NCBI GenBank assembly: GCA_016786665.1
Contig: JAEUVZ010000002.1
Location: forward strand, 1-34,692
DNA: 34,692 nt
DNA from: Flavipsychrobacter sp.
GTDB taxonomy: Bacteria > Bacteroidota > Bacteroidia > Chitinophagales > Chitinophagaceae
Direction of reading: 5' to 3'
The notes under the pieces: model-generated
The model's database searches: none
Told to the model about the DNA's origin: nothing
The model's input: the letters and a program-made list of their open reading frames with translations, nothing else
Program-made: the position numbers and the translations under genes
Shown here: positions 14,414-22,217 of the stretch, in pieces
Position numbering within the stretch: the first letter of the stretch is position 1
Layout: every line of letters starts with the position of its first letter

Positions 14414-15043
14414 ATGAGCGCAGGCAGATACATAGCGGGCATATGGCTGATATGCGCCGGAACTGCTGCCTACGGGCAAAAAGAGGCATTGCCCGAAACG
14501 AGGGTGCCCCTCAACCAAACAGACAACCAGGGAAAGCGCGATGGCCCCTGGTGGATAACCACACCATCCCATAAAGGAGAGCCCGCGGTATCGAAGTACG
14601 GAACGTACAGCCACGGTACCAAATTCGGGAAATGGTACACCATAGACAACGAGGGCGACATAGCAGCGGTAGAGATGTATAGGGACGATATGCTGGATGG
14701 CGAGGTGAAATACTATACCAATGGCATTATGTACTGCTCCGGCAGCTATAAGGCGTTCAACTCAGACGGGGTTGCCGATACGGTGATAGTAGTGAACAGC
14801 GATACGCATGAGGAAACCCAGCGGGAAATAGTACAGGACCCGGTGAGCCTCCGGCACGGAACGTGGCGCTTCTACGATGAGCAAACCGGTAAGCTGCTGC
14901 GGGAGGAAGAATACCAGGTGGATAGCCTCATTTACAAAAAAAACTACGTAAGCCCCGCCGACAGCACCGCTCTCCGCAAGCGGGAACTGGCTATGCCGCA
15001 TAACCAGAAGAAATATAGGAAGAAGAATTCTTCGCAAGGGTAG
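14414..15043 (+). CDS. Secreted MORN-like (YwqK-type) repeat protein
   Basis: This encodes 209 residues with a signal peptide (about 1-22, ending AAYGQ). The mature part contains MORN-like units of the form G.W..Y...G......Y..G.L.G....Y: KRDGPWWI, HGTKFGKWYTIDNEG, DMLDGEVKYYTNG, then HGTWRFYDEQTGKLLREEEY. Such repeats occur in Bacteroidota proteins often labelled YwqK-like; a toxin-antitoxin role is not supported here because there is no partner and the protein is exported. The C-terminus is Lys/Arg-rich. It follows the Fe-S carrier gene by 9 nt and converges with the next gene, with only 2 nt between the stop codons. The precise function is unknown. Confidence 0.75.
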   Translation: MSAGRYIAGIWLICAGTAAYGQKEALPETRVPLNQTDNQGKRDGPWWITTPSHKGEPAVSKYGTYSHGTKFGKWYTIDNEGDIAAVEMYRDDMLDGEVKYYTNGIMYCSGSYKAFNSDGVADTVIVVNSDTHEETQREIVQDPVSLRHGTWRFYDEQTGKLLREEEYQVDSLIYKKNYVSPADSTALRKRELAMPHNQKKYRKKNSSQG

Positions 15044-15045
15044 CT

Positions 15046-16191
15046 TTATTCCCTTTTTCTGCCGTAAATAAATAGAGCCAGAGCATTTATTGCCATTATA
15101 GAGAGAAGAATGTATGCCTTGTAATTCTCTCTTTTTACAACTTTTGTTTTGCTTGTTTTCAGTTGGGTAAAGAGAAGGCTGGGAAGATTCTCTCTTTTAA
15201 AGAACGCCCAATACTGCGATAAGTAATCAGTCTCAATTCTCTTTGTCTTTTTATCGAATGTATTTACAACACCTTCATATTGTGGTACACGCCCGATATA
15301 GCTATAGTAAGTCAGTTTACCCGAAGTGTCGGGGACATATGGAGTGGTGTGCAGGAAAATGTTTCTGTGAAAAGGACCTTCAATAAAGGAATGTTTTTTA
15401 TCAAAATGATAGAAAGTATTGGTTGTTTCGAATATTAATAGGTCTTTATCATAATTGATTATGTCATAAAGATTGTTGATCGTAAACAAATAGGTTCCTG
15501 GGGTTTCATGGTATTGCAAGCCTGCGGAGTAACTACCTGTTGGCGTATTTATTTCCCCTGTCGGTTTGTAAAAATGAAACTTTCCATCGGCGATATAATA
15601 ATCTATTTTTGAACCGGGTAGTGTGGCACCGAACCCGGGATAGACTTTATGTGTTATAGAGGTATCAAACGAGGAGTCAGTCAAGACATTTATCCCTGGC
15701 CAAAGCAAGTACTGAACACAAGAGTCGCATGTTGAGTATTTGTGTAGTAAGCTTCTTTTCTGTATAGGTTTATGTTCATGAATATGTTGTAAGCTGTGAT
15801 AAACTACTTTGAGACATTCGGTTAGGTTTACGTTAGCAGATCCTCTATAAATAATTATGGTTTTATGTGGTGTGCTGCTATTCGGATGCCTGCCCATGAA
15901 ATTATAGTCGTATATAATGTAGTAGGGTCGCTCAAACAGAGAGAGATTCTCGGCCCCCCAGCCGATATGCTCGACAACTATATTCCAATCATCCAATTGC
16001 ATGCGTTTCGAGAAAGTGGCGGCAGCACGGGCGATGTATTCGGAAATTCCCATGGCGAACACATCCGTGTTTACAGTAACTAAAATATTTTTATGCCTGG
16101 ATGAGGCCACCCAAATTTGAGATGCCATGCCTGGATTGCACAAGGTGCAAAACAAGAGAACCAGTCCCGTTATTCGCAGTTTAGTTATCAT
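15046..16191 (-). CDS. AT-rich gene for exported, C-terminally membrane-anchored protein, unknown
   Basis: This encodes 381 residues. From the ATG at 16191 the protein starts with a signal peptide (ITKLRITGLVLLFCTLCNPG, likely cut after MASQ); a TTG further upstream would lengthen it without need. It ends with a hydrophobic helix and basic stop-transfer (AYILLSIMAINALALFIYGR, then KRE), so the bulk probably faces the periplasm as a type I membrane protein. Two cysteines (CDSC) near residue 155 may form a disulfide. No family is recognised. A zincin-like HxxxH is absent, though HSLQHIHEH is histidine-rich. The gene is clearly more AT-rich than both neighbours, which suggests horizontal transfer. 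Surrounding genes are ordinary. Confidence 0.75.
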   Translation of the reverse strand: MITKLRITGLVLLFCTLCNPGMASQIWVASSRHKNILVTVNTDVFAMGISEYIARAAATFSKRMQLDDWNIVVEHIGWGAENLSLFERPYYIIYDYNFMGRHPNSSTPHKTIIIYRGSANVNLTECLKVVYHSLQHIHEHKPIQKRSLLHKYSTCDSCVQYLLWPGINVLTDSSFDTSITHKVYPGFGATLPGSKIDYYIADGKFHFYKPTGEINTPTGSYSAGLQYHETPGTYLFTINNLYDIINYDKDLLIFETTNTFYHFDKKHSFIEGPFHRNIFLHTTPYVPDTSGKLTYYSYIGRVPQYEGVVNTFDKKTKRIETDYLSQYWAFFKRENLPSLLFTQLKTSKTKVVKRENYKAYILLSIMAINALALFIYGRKRE

Positions 16192-16283
16192 TACTGTATG
16201 GAATATACAACGATATAACGCCAATAAACTACTTTTACATATACAATCAGACGATTCCTTTGATTTTCGCAGAAAAACTACAA

Positions 16284-17213
16284 ATGTTTACTAACCGGCT
16301 GCAGAAGGTGTATAAGCACCACAGCAAGCTGGCGCGCAGGCAGGAGGTGGCCTGTTACCGTTTTTATGACCACGACCTGCCGGAGTTTCCCTTTGCCATA
16401 GAGCTCTACAAAGATGTAGTGCACGCCGCCGAGTACAAGCGGAAACATGGCATGGAAGACGCGGAGCACGAAGAGTGGCTGGAAGCCTGCAAACGCGTGA
16501 TAGCAGAGGTAACCGAGTTGCCGGTAGAGAGCATCTTCATGAAAGTTCGCCAGCGCAAGGCAGGCAGGCAGGGGCAGTATGAGAAGTTTGCCGAGCAGAA
16601 AGTGGAGCGCATAGTACCGGAAGCCGGGCTGAGTTTCATCATCAACCTGACCGACTACCTGGATACCGGCCTGTTTCTAGACCACCGCATTACCCGAGGC
16701 ATGGTTCGCGAGGAAGCGCGAGGAAAGAAAGTGCTGAACCTGTTCTGCTACACAGGTTCATTCAGTGTATATGCGGCCAGCGGTGGGGCGGATGAAGTGG
16801 TGTCGGTGGACTTGTCGAAGACCTACCTGAACTGGGCGAAACGCAATATGCAGTACAACAAACTCTATAAGGATGAACAACACCATTTCATTCATGCGGA
16901 TGTGATGGAGTGGATAGATGCCGAACTGCCCAAAGATTATTTTGACATCATCGTCTGCGACCCGCCAACGTTCTCTAACAGCAAGCGCATGGATGATACC
17001 TTTGACGTGCAGCGCGACCATGTAAAGCTGCTGAAGCAGTTACTGAAAGGCTGTACCGATACCGGGCGTATCTACTTCAGCAACAATTACCGAGGCTTCC
17101 AGGTAGAGAGGGATGCCATCCCAGCCACTACTGTAAAAGATATTACCGCCACTACTACGCCTTTCGACTTCCAGGGGAAGCTGCACAGGAGCTGTTTTTT
17201 GATAGAGAAGTGA
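16284..17213 (+). CDS. RlmK-type 23S rRNA (guanine) methyltransferase
   Basis: The 309-residue protein matches the C-terminal half of E. coli RlmKL, which makes m7G2069 in 23S rRNA. Shared features are NRLQKVYKHHSKLARRQ at the start, YRFYDHDLPEFPFAIE, KVRQRKAG, NLTDYLDTGLFLDHRI, the SAM-binding motif VLNLFCYTGSFSVYAA, and the catalytic-site signature DPPTFSNSKRMDDTFDVQ (from D226). The N-terminal THUMP and RlmL domain of the fused enzyme is absent, so this is a stand-alone RlmK. The ATG at 16284 is chosen since it begins the conserved NRLQK region; a TTG eight codons upstream is less likely. Confidence 0.9.
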   Translation: MFTNRLQKVYKHHSKLARRQEVACYRFYDHDLPEFPFAIELYKDVVHAAEYKRKHGMEDAEHEEWLEACKRVIAEVTELPVESIFMKVRQRKAGRQGQYEKFAEQKVERIVPEAGLSFIINLTDYLDTGLFLDHRITRGMVREEARGKKVLNLFCYTGSFSVYAASGGADEVVSVDLSKTYLNWAKRNMQYNKLYKDEQHHFIHADVMEWIDAELPKDYFDIIVCDPPTFSNSKRMDDTFDVQRDHVKLLKQLLKGCTDTGRIYFSNNYRGFQVERDAIPATTVKDITATTTPFDFQGKLHRSCFLIEK

Positions 17214-17268
17214 GGTTTAGTGGTTAGTCGCAGGTCATTAGTCGTAAGATGTCGGTAACTTGCACCTC

Positions 17269-18033
17269 ATGGAGAATAAGGCCATCATATCAGTAAAGAA
17301 CCTTGTTAAAAAATATGGCGACTTCACGGCAGTGAATGATATCAGCTTTGAGGTGATGGAAGGAGAGATATTCGGCCTGCTGGGGCCGAATGGTGCGGGC
17401 AAGACGACCACGCTGGAGATAATAGAGACGCTGCGGGAGAAGACGTCGGGATCGGTGACCGTGGATGGCAAGGAACTGGATAAGGAACCGCAGGCCATAA
17501 AGAATGTGATAGGGGTGCAGCTACAGGCAGCGGGTTATTACCCGAACCTGAACCTGAAGCAGATAATAGAACTATTTGGCGGGCTGTATAACAGGGATGT
17601 GGACCCCATTGCCTTGCTGGATACCGTAAACCTCCGCGATAAGGCGAAAGCGAAATTCAAAGACCTCTCGGGTGGGCAGAAGCAGCGCTTTTCCATAGCT
17701 ACCACGCTGATAAACGAACCGAAGATTATCTTCCTGGATGAACCGACAACGGGGCTTGATCCGCAGGCGCGCCGTAACCTATGGGAGCTGATAAAGCAGC
17801 TCCGGCAAAGGGGCGCAACGGTAGTTATCACCACCCACTATATGGACGAGGCGGAAGAACTCTGTGACCGGGTGGCGATAGTAGACTCCGGTAAAATCAT
17901 GATACTGGATACCCCGGATAATTTGATTGATCAACTGATCTCTTCAGGTTTTAAAAGGGAGAAGGAAGTAAAGGCCGCGAACCTGGAAGATGTCTTCCTG
18001 AACCTGACGGGGAAAGAGTGGAGGGAAGGGTAG
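17269..18033 (+). CDS. ABC-2 type transporter ATP-binding protein (no permease nearby)
   Basis: This is a 254-residue ABC ATPase. Motifs are complete: Walker A GPNGAGKTT (39-47), signature LSGGQ (133-137), Walker B IIFLDEP with D157 and E158, and the switch histidine H190 in TTHYMDEAEE. The C-terminal LEDVFLNLTGKEWREG is typical of ATPases that pair with ABC-2 permeases for export of lipids, polysaccharides or drugs. The permease gene expected directly downstream is missing: repeats and then an unrelated minus-strand gene follow. The start is set at the ATG at 17269, not the TTG at 17260. Confidence 0.92.
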   Translation: MENKAIISVKNLVKKYGDFTAVNDISFEVMEGEIFGLLGPNGAGKTTTLEIIETLREKTSGSVTVDGKELDKEPQAIKNVIGVQLQAAGYYPNLNLKQIIELFGGLYNRDVDPIALLDTVNLRDKAKAKFKDLSGGQKQRFSIATTLINEPKIIFLDEPTTGLDPQARRNLWELIKQLRQRGATVVITTHYMDEAEELCDRVAIVDSGKIMILDTPDNLIDQLISSGFKREKEVKAANLEDVFLNLTGKEWREG

Positions 18034-18101
18034 TTATACTTTAGCGAGCGTCAGTACGCCTGTGGTGTGAGACGGCTACAATTACCCCAATACCGTCGTC
18101 C

Positions 18102-18183
18102 TTGCTTCGTCGTGCCTCCTCGCAATGACGACGGTTGGGATGGTGGCGTGGGTGCGGGGTCGCCCCCAACCCCCTGAAGGGGG
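18102..18183. repeat. 82-bp direct repeat, copy 1
   Basis: This copy and 18236-18317 align without gaps at an offset of 134 nt with 3 mismatches (18155, 18156, 18169). It starts TTGCTTCGTCGTGCC and contains CTCGCAATGACGACGG, the reverse of the widely dispersed bacterial repeat CGTCATTGCGAGGAGG. It ends in a GC hairpin made of CCCCCTGAAGGGGG. Confidence 0.9.
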
Positions 18184-18190
18184 CTTTTTT
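18162..18190 (+). terminator. Terminator after the ABC ATPase, inside repeat copy 1
   Basis: GCCCCC (18162-18167) or CCCCC (18170-18174) can pair with GGGGG(C) (18179-18184), and six T follow at 18185-18190. It lies about 130 nt after the ABC ATPase stop and is probably the transcription end for that gene, supplied by the repeat element. Confidence 0.55.
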
Positions 18191-18235
18191 GTGAGGTTTG
18201 TGTATGTGGTGGCTGGGCAAGAACGTGTGGTTGGA

Positions 18236-18317
18236 TTGCTTCGTCGTGCCTCCTCGCAATGACGACGGTTGGGATGGTGGCGTGGGTGTAGGGTCGCCCC
18301 CACCCCCCTGAAGGGGG
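18236..18317. repeat. 82-bp direct repeat, copy 2
   Basis: This is the second copy of 18102-18183. The hairpin end has one extra G and only three T afterwards. The 52 nt between the copies are unrelated to them. A degraded third piece, TGCCTCCTGCCAATGACGAC, follows at 18331-18350. Confidence 0.9.
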
Positions 18318-18364
18318 GCTTTTGGGGGTTTGCCTCCTGCCAATGACGACTTAGGGGTTAGCAG

Positions 18365-20146
18365 TTAAAAGTAATATTTCTGTTCTTCCACCAGCTTCGC
18401 GCAGATCCTTCTGCGGGCTTCCTTGGTATTAAAGTTTTCGGCTTTGGTAAAGCGTTTGAGGCCCATGAGCATCATGCGCTGTTCGTCACCTTCGGCGAAA
18501 GCATTGATGGCGTTCTTTCCGGCGTGGTTAATGCGGTCGGCGGCATCGCAGAGCCATACTTTGGTGGCATCTGTTGCCAGTGCCGCGTTGGCGTTGCCAT
18601 TCTCGTGCATCTTCATGGCGCGCAGCAGCATGCACTCAGCCTGGAAGGTGTCCAGTATCATATCGGCCAGGTACATCAGCACTTCCTGTTCGCTTTCCAA
18701 TTTCATCATTAGCTTTTGCGCGGCGGCACCGGCACACATGAGGATGGCCTTTTTGAAATTTGCCAATAGCTTTTGCTCTGCGGCAAATGGCGCATCATCG
18801 CTGCTGAAGTCAGGGATGCTCATTAGCTCCTTCTGTACCGCCATGGCAGGGGTCATCAGGTCTATGCGGCCTTTCATGGCGCGCTTCAGGTACATATCAA
18901 GTGTCAGGAGCCTGTTTATCTCGTTGGTGCCTTCAAATATGCGGTTGATGCGGCTATCGCGGTATGCACGGGAGATATTGTACTCATCGGAGAAGCCATT
19001 GCCGCCATGTATCTGTACGCCCTCGTCTACTATATAGTCCAGGTTTTCAGAGCCCAGCACTTTCAGCAGTGCGCATTCTATCGCATATTCCTCAGCGGCG
19101 CCCAGCACTGCTTCGTTAAATTGTTTCCCCTCGGCATGTAGTTCTTTCTCTTTATCGTCTATCCACTGCGCGGTTCGGTAGAGGGCGCTTTCTGTAGCAA
19201 AGGTGCGTATCACCATTTCCGCCAGTTTGTGCTGCATGGCCCCGAAACTGGCTATGGGCGTTTTGAACTGCTCGCGGGTAGTGGCATAGGTTACAGTGGT
19301 GTTTACCGAGCGCTTGCAGCCACCCAGCGCAGCGGCGCACAACTTTAGCCGGCCTATGTTCAGTATGTTGAAAGCGATGATATGCCCCTTTCCCGCTTCG
19401 CCCAGCAGGTTGTCCACAGGTACCGGGCAGTTTTCAAAGAACAGTTGCCGGGTACTGGAGCCCTTAATGCCCATCTTATGTTCCTCCTCGCCAAAGCTTA
19501 GCCCCGGGGTGTCGCGATCTACTATGAACGCGGTGAATTTATCCCCGTCTATTTTGGCAAATACGGTAAACACATCGGCAAAGCCCGCATTGGTTATCCA
19601 TATCTTCTGCCCGTTCAGCAAGTAATGCTGACCGTCCCCGCTCAGCGTTGCTGTCGTCCGTGCGCCCAGTGCATCGGAGCCGGAGTTCGGTTCCGTGAGG
19701 GCATAGGCGCCTTTCATTTCGCCCGTGGCCAGTTTGGGTATGTACTTCTGTTTTTGTTCTTCGGTGCCAAAATACAGAATGGGCAGCGAGCCTATCCCGT
19801 TGTGCGCGGCGGTAGCTACGGCGAAAGAATGCCCTCCGCCCAGCTCTTCGTTTATCAGTGTGGCCGTTACAAAGTCTTCGCCCAGCCCGCCGTATTGCTC
19901 AGGGAAGGCAGCGCCCAGGAAGCCTAGTTCGCCGGCTTTATCCAGCAATGATTGCATCAGCCCGGGTTCTTGTTTGTCCAGGTCCAGCAGGTGCGGTATT
20001 ACTTCTTTATCCAGGAATTCCCGGCAGGTCTGCGCTATCAGCCGTTGCTCTTCGCTAAAGTCTTCCGGGGTAAAGGTATCGCCCGGTACCGGTGCGGATA
20101 TAAGAAAATTTCCTCCCTTTACTGATGCTGCTTGCCGTGCTTCCAT
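18365..20146 (-). CDS. Acyl-CoA dehydrogenase (long form, VLCAD/ACAD9-like)
   Basis: This flavoenzyme catalyses the first step of fatty-acid beta-oxidation, forming trans-2-enoyl-CoA. At 593 residues it is longer than the usual ~380-residue enzymes. Residues about 25-440 hold the standard fold: EEQRLIAQTCREF at the start, ALTEPNSGSDALGARTTA, QKIWITNAGFADVF, GRLKLCAAALGG, then DEGVQIHGGNGFSDEY and RIFEGTNEINR. E375 in DEG is the candidate catalytic base. A C-terminal extension of ~150 helical residues is found in the VLCAD/ACAD9-like group and in a form common in Bacteroidota. The partner electron-transfer flavoprotein is not in the window. The gene stands alone. Confidence 0.94.
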   Translation of the reverse strand: MEARQAASVKGGNFLISAPVPGDTFTPEDFSEEQRLIAQTCREFLDKEVIPHLLDLDKQEPGLMQSLLDKAGELGFLGAAFPEQYGGLGEDFVTATLINEELGGGHSFAVATAAHNGIGSLPILYFGTEEQKQKYIPKLATGEMKGAYALTEPNSGSDALGARTTATLSGDGQHYLLNGQKIWITNAGFADVFTVFAKIDGDKFTAFIVDRDTPGLSFGEEEHKMGIKGSSTRQLFFENCPVPVDNLLGEAGKGHIIAFNILNIGRLKLCAAALGGCKRSVNTTVTYATTREQFKTPIASFGAMQHKLAEMVIRTFATESALYRTAQWIDDKEKELHAEGKQFNEAVLGAAEEYAIECALLKVLGSENLDYIVDEGVQIHGGNGFSDEYNISRAYRDSRINRIFEGTNEINRLLTLDMYLKRAMKGRIDLMTPAMAVQKELMSIPDFSSDDAPFAAEQKLLANFKKAILMCAGAAAQKLMMKLESEQEVLMYLADMILDTFQAECMLLRAMKMHENGNANAALATDATKVWLCDAADRINHAGKNAINAFAEGDEQRMMLMGLKRFTKAENFNTKEARRRICAKLVEEQKYYF

Positions 20147-20231
20147 AAGAATCCTGTTGTTTTACTAAAGCTAAAAAAATAATGCCTTAGGTACTGTTAA
20201 ATTACGATATAAAAAGGAGGCTGCGATTAAG

Positions 20232-20239
20232 TATTTTTG
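20232..20239 (+). promoter_or_regulatory. -7 promoter box of the hydrolase-glycosyltransferase operon
   Basis: TATTTTTG is an exact TAnnTTTG match that ends 20 nt before the ATG at 20260. No clear TTTG lies at the usual -33 distance, so the call rests on the -7 box. Confidence 0.5.
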
Positions 20240-20259
20240 AAAACTGACAGGAATCATTC

Positions 20260-21069
20260 ATGAGGTACAGTTCGGGATTTGTTAGCGCGGGAAAGCTGAA
20301 ATTGCACTACCGGAAAATGGGCCATGGGCCGAAGCTGCTTATCGCCTTTCACGGTTACGGAAGGGATGGTACTATCTTTGAACCGCTGGCACGTCACCTG
20401 AAGGATGTATATACAGTTTATGCTATAGACCTGCCCCACCATGGCCAGAGCGAATGTGATGAGTCGCGGCTGGAAAAGCATGACCTGGCAGCGCTGGCCG
20501 GCCACCTGGCGCGGGAAATGAACGTGGAGAAAATATCCCTGGCCGGCTATAGCCTGGGGGGCAGGGTATGTGTGAGTATGATAGAGGTGATGCCCCGGCA
20601 GATAGACAAAGTAGTACTGCTGGCTTCTGACGGGCTGAAGTTCAACCCGTTGCATTATTTCCTGACGAACACATTCGTGGGCAGCCGCCTTTTCCGGAAT
20701 GTGCTCACCCGCCCGGGAAAATATATCCGCTTCATCAACTGGATGAAAGACAGGAAGTGGATAGATGCGCACCGGCACAGCTTTGCGGTGTGGTACCTGC
20801 AGACAGAAAGCACCAGGGCCTTCCTGCTGAAGGTATGGCCCTGCCTGCGGAAGCTGGTGCCCGTGCCGGCAAAGGTGCGGGCCGCGATAAAAAAATATGA
20901 ATTGCCGGTGTATGTATTCATGGGCGCATACGACAAAGTAATACCCGTAAAGCTGGCGCAGGGCTTTAAACGAAACCTGAAAAGCGTACATTTATACGTT
21001 TTGCAAAAGGGGCACCGGGTAATGGACAGCGACACCCTGCCCCAGATAACAAAATGCTTGCTGCACTGA
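20260..21069 (+). CDS. Alpha/beta-fold hydrolase
   Basis: The 269-residue protein has the full set of alpha/beta hydrolase features: an oxyanion loop (FHGYGRDG), IDLPHHGQS, the nucleophile elbow GYSLGG with S98, the acid D225 in MGAYDKVIP and the base H252 in KGHRV. There is no signal peptide, so it is cytosolic. The substrate is unknown; esterase or thioesterase activity on lipid-like substrates is possible. The following glycosyltransferase gene begins one base after its stop codon, so the two are translationally coupled and may act in one glycolipid or cell-envelope pathway. Confidence 0.9.
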   Translation: MRYSSGFVSAGKLKLHYRKMGHGPKLLIAFHGYGRDGTIFEPLARHLKDVYTVYAIDLPHHGQSECDESRLEKHDLAALAGHLAREMNVEKISLAGYSLGGRVCVSMIEVMPRQIDKVVLLASDGLKFNPLHYFLTNTFVGSRLFRNVLTRPGKYIRFINWMKDRKWIDAHRHSFAVWYLQTESTRAFLLKVWPCLRKLVPVPAKVRAAIKKYELPVYVFMGAYDKVIPVKLAQGFKRNLKSVHLYVLQKGHRVMDSDTLPQITKCLLH

Positions 21070-21070
21070 T

Positions 21071-22210
21071 ATGCTGGTATTATTTATTGTATGCTTCTTC
21101 CTGAGTATGGGCTATGCGGCCCTGATGGTGGCCTACCGCTACGGATGGGAGGAACAGCCGGGTTTCCGGCTGGGGAAGGCGCAGCCGCGCACCCGGATAA
21201 CAGTAGTCATTCCCGCGCGAAACGAGGAGGCCAATATAGGCAGCTGCATCTCTTCGTTACTGGCACAGAACTACCCTAAGGAGCTGCTGGAGATCATCGT
21301 GGTGAGCGACCACTCTACCGACCATACTATAGATGTGGTGGAAGCCTTTGATGTGCCCAACGTGCGCTGCCTAGATCTTAAAGATTACCTGCAGCCCGGT
21401 GAGCAGATAGTTGCCTATAAAAAGAAAGCGCTATCGGTAGCGATAGCGCAGAGCAATGGTACACTGATAGTAACCACTGATGCCGACTGCACATCGCCGG
21501 TGTGGTGGCTGAAGAATATAGCCGCCCTGTACGAAGCAGAAGACCCGGTAATGATAGTAGCCCCGGTGAGCTTTACCAGCAACGGCACTATGGTAGAAAC
21601 ATTCCAGGCCGTTGACTTCATGAGCATGCAGGGCATTACTGGTGCCGTGCACCAGTTGAAAATGGGGAGCATGAGCAATGGCGCCAACCTGGCCTTTAGC
21701 CGGCAGGCATTTGACGAGGTGGGGGGCTATGAGGGTATAGACCACCTGGCTTCGGGCGATGACTACCTGCTGATGGTAAAGTTGCAGCAGCGTTACCCGG
21801 GGCGGATTAGCTACCTGAAGTCGAGAGACGCTATAGTGACGACTCCGCCGCAGCCGGGGTGGCGTTCGTTTTTGCGCCAGCGTATTCGCTGGGCTTCTAA
21901 GTCGGGCAAGTACGATGACGGGAAGATGACCGCCATGCTGGCATTCGTGTATGTGTACAACCTGGCTTACCTGGTGCTGGCGGTGCTGGGCCTCTTTGTT
22001 CCTTTTGCCTGGGGCGTAGCGGCGCTCATGCTGCTGCTAAAGGTCATCTCCGAGCTCTATTACCTGCAGCCCGTTGCGGCTTTTTTTGGCCGGGAGCGGC
22101 TGCTTCGCTTTTACCCGTTGTATCAGCCGCTGCATATAGCCTACATTATCGCTGCCGGGCTTATGGGCATGGCGGGGAAATACCAGTGGAAAGGCCGGTC
22201 GGTATCGTAA
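21071..22210 (+). CDS. Membrane-anchored family 2 glycosyltransferase
   Basis: This 379-residue protein is an inner-membrane processive-type GT2. An N-terminal membrane helix (about 1-22) leads into the GT-A domain: VVIPARNEEANIGSC, IIVVSDHSTDHT, the metal-binding D137-A-D139, the acid motif SGDDYLL (D230, D231) and QRIRW (270-274). Two or three hydrophobic helices at the end (about 295-345 and 355-372) form the membrane pore or anchor. It transfers an activated sugar to a lipid or polysaccharide acceptor; donor and acceptor are unknown. It forms an operon with the hydrolase before it and converges with the RsmI-family gene 7 nt away. Confidence 0.92.
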   Translation: MLVLFIVCFFLSMGYAALMVAYRYGWEEQPGFRLGKAQPRTRITVVIPARNEEANIGSCISSLLAQNYPKELLEIIVVSDHSTDHTIDVVEAFDVPNVRCLDLKDYLQPGEQIVAYKKKALSVAIAQSNGTLIVTTDADCTSPVWWLKNIAALYEAEDPVMIVAPVSFTSNGTMVETFQAVDFMSMQGITGAVHQLKMGSMSNGANLAFSRQAFDEVGGYEGIDHLASGDDYLLMVKLQQRYPGRISYLKSRDAIVTTPPQPGWRSFLRQRIRWASKSGKYDDGKMTAMLAFVYVYNLAYLVLAVLGLFVPFAWGVAALMLLLKVISELYYLQPVAAFFGRERLLRFYPLYQPLHIAYIIAAGLMGMAGKYQWKGRSVS

Positions 22211-22217
22211 TGCCGGG

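Larger units (their letters stand above)
18034..18364. other. Repeat-filled intergenic region, no gene
   Basis: These 331 nt between the ABC ATPase and the acyl-CoA dehydrogenase (convergent genes) hold two copies of an 82-bp repeat, a third short fragment of it (18331-18350) and a terminator-like GC hairpin. No reading frame there looks real; those present just read through the repeats. Confidence 0.7.

Noticed and set aside
14414-15043. YwqK-type antitoxin for the MORN-like protein
   Set aside because: It has a signal peptide and no toxin partner; the antitoxin label is a common database transfer only.
17260-17268. Upstream TTG start for the ABC ATPase (similar TTG starts at 13162, 16260, 22928 and 24690)
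   Set aside because: In each case an ATG a few codons later begins the conserved N-terminus or signal sequence, and the extra residues add nothing.
18102-18350. Possible CRISPR array from the repeated units
   Set aside because: There are only two full units of 82 bp with one spacer, no 25-40 bp repeats, and no cas genes; it is better explained as a dispersed repeat.
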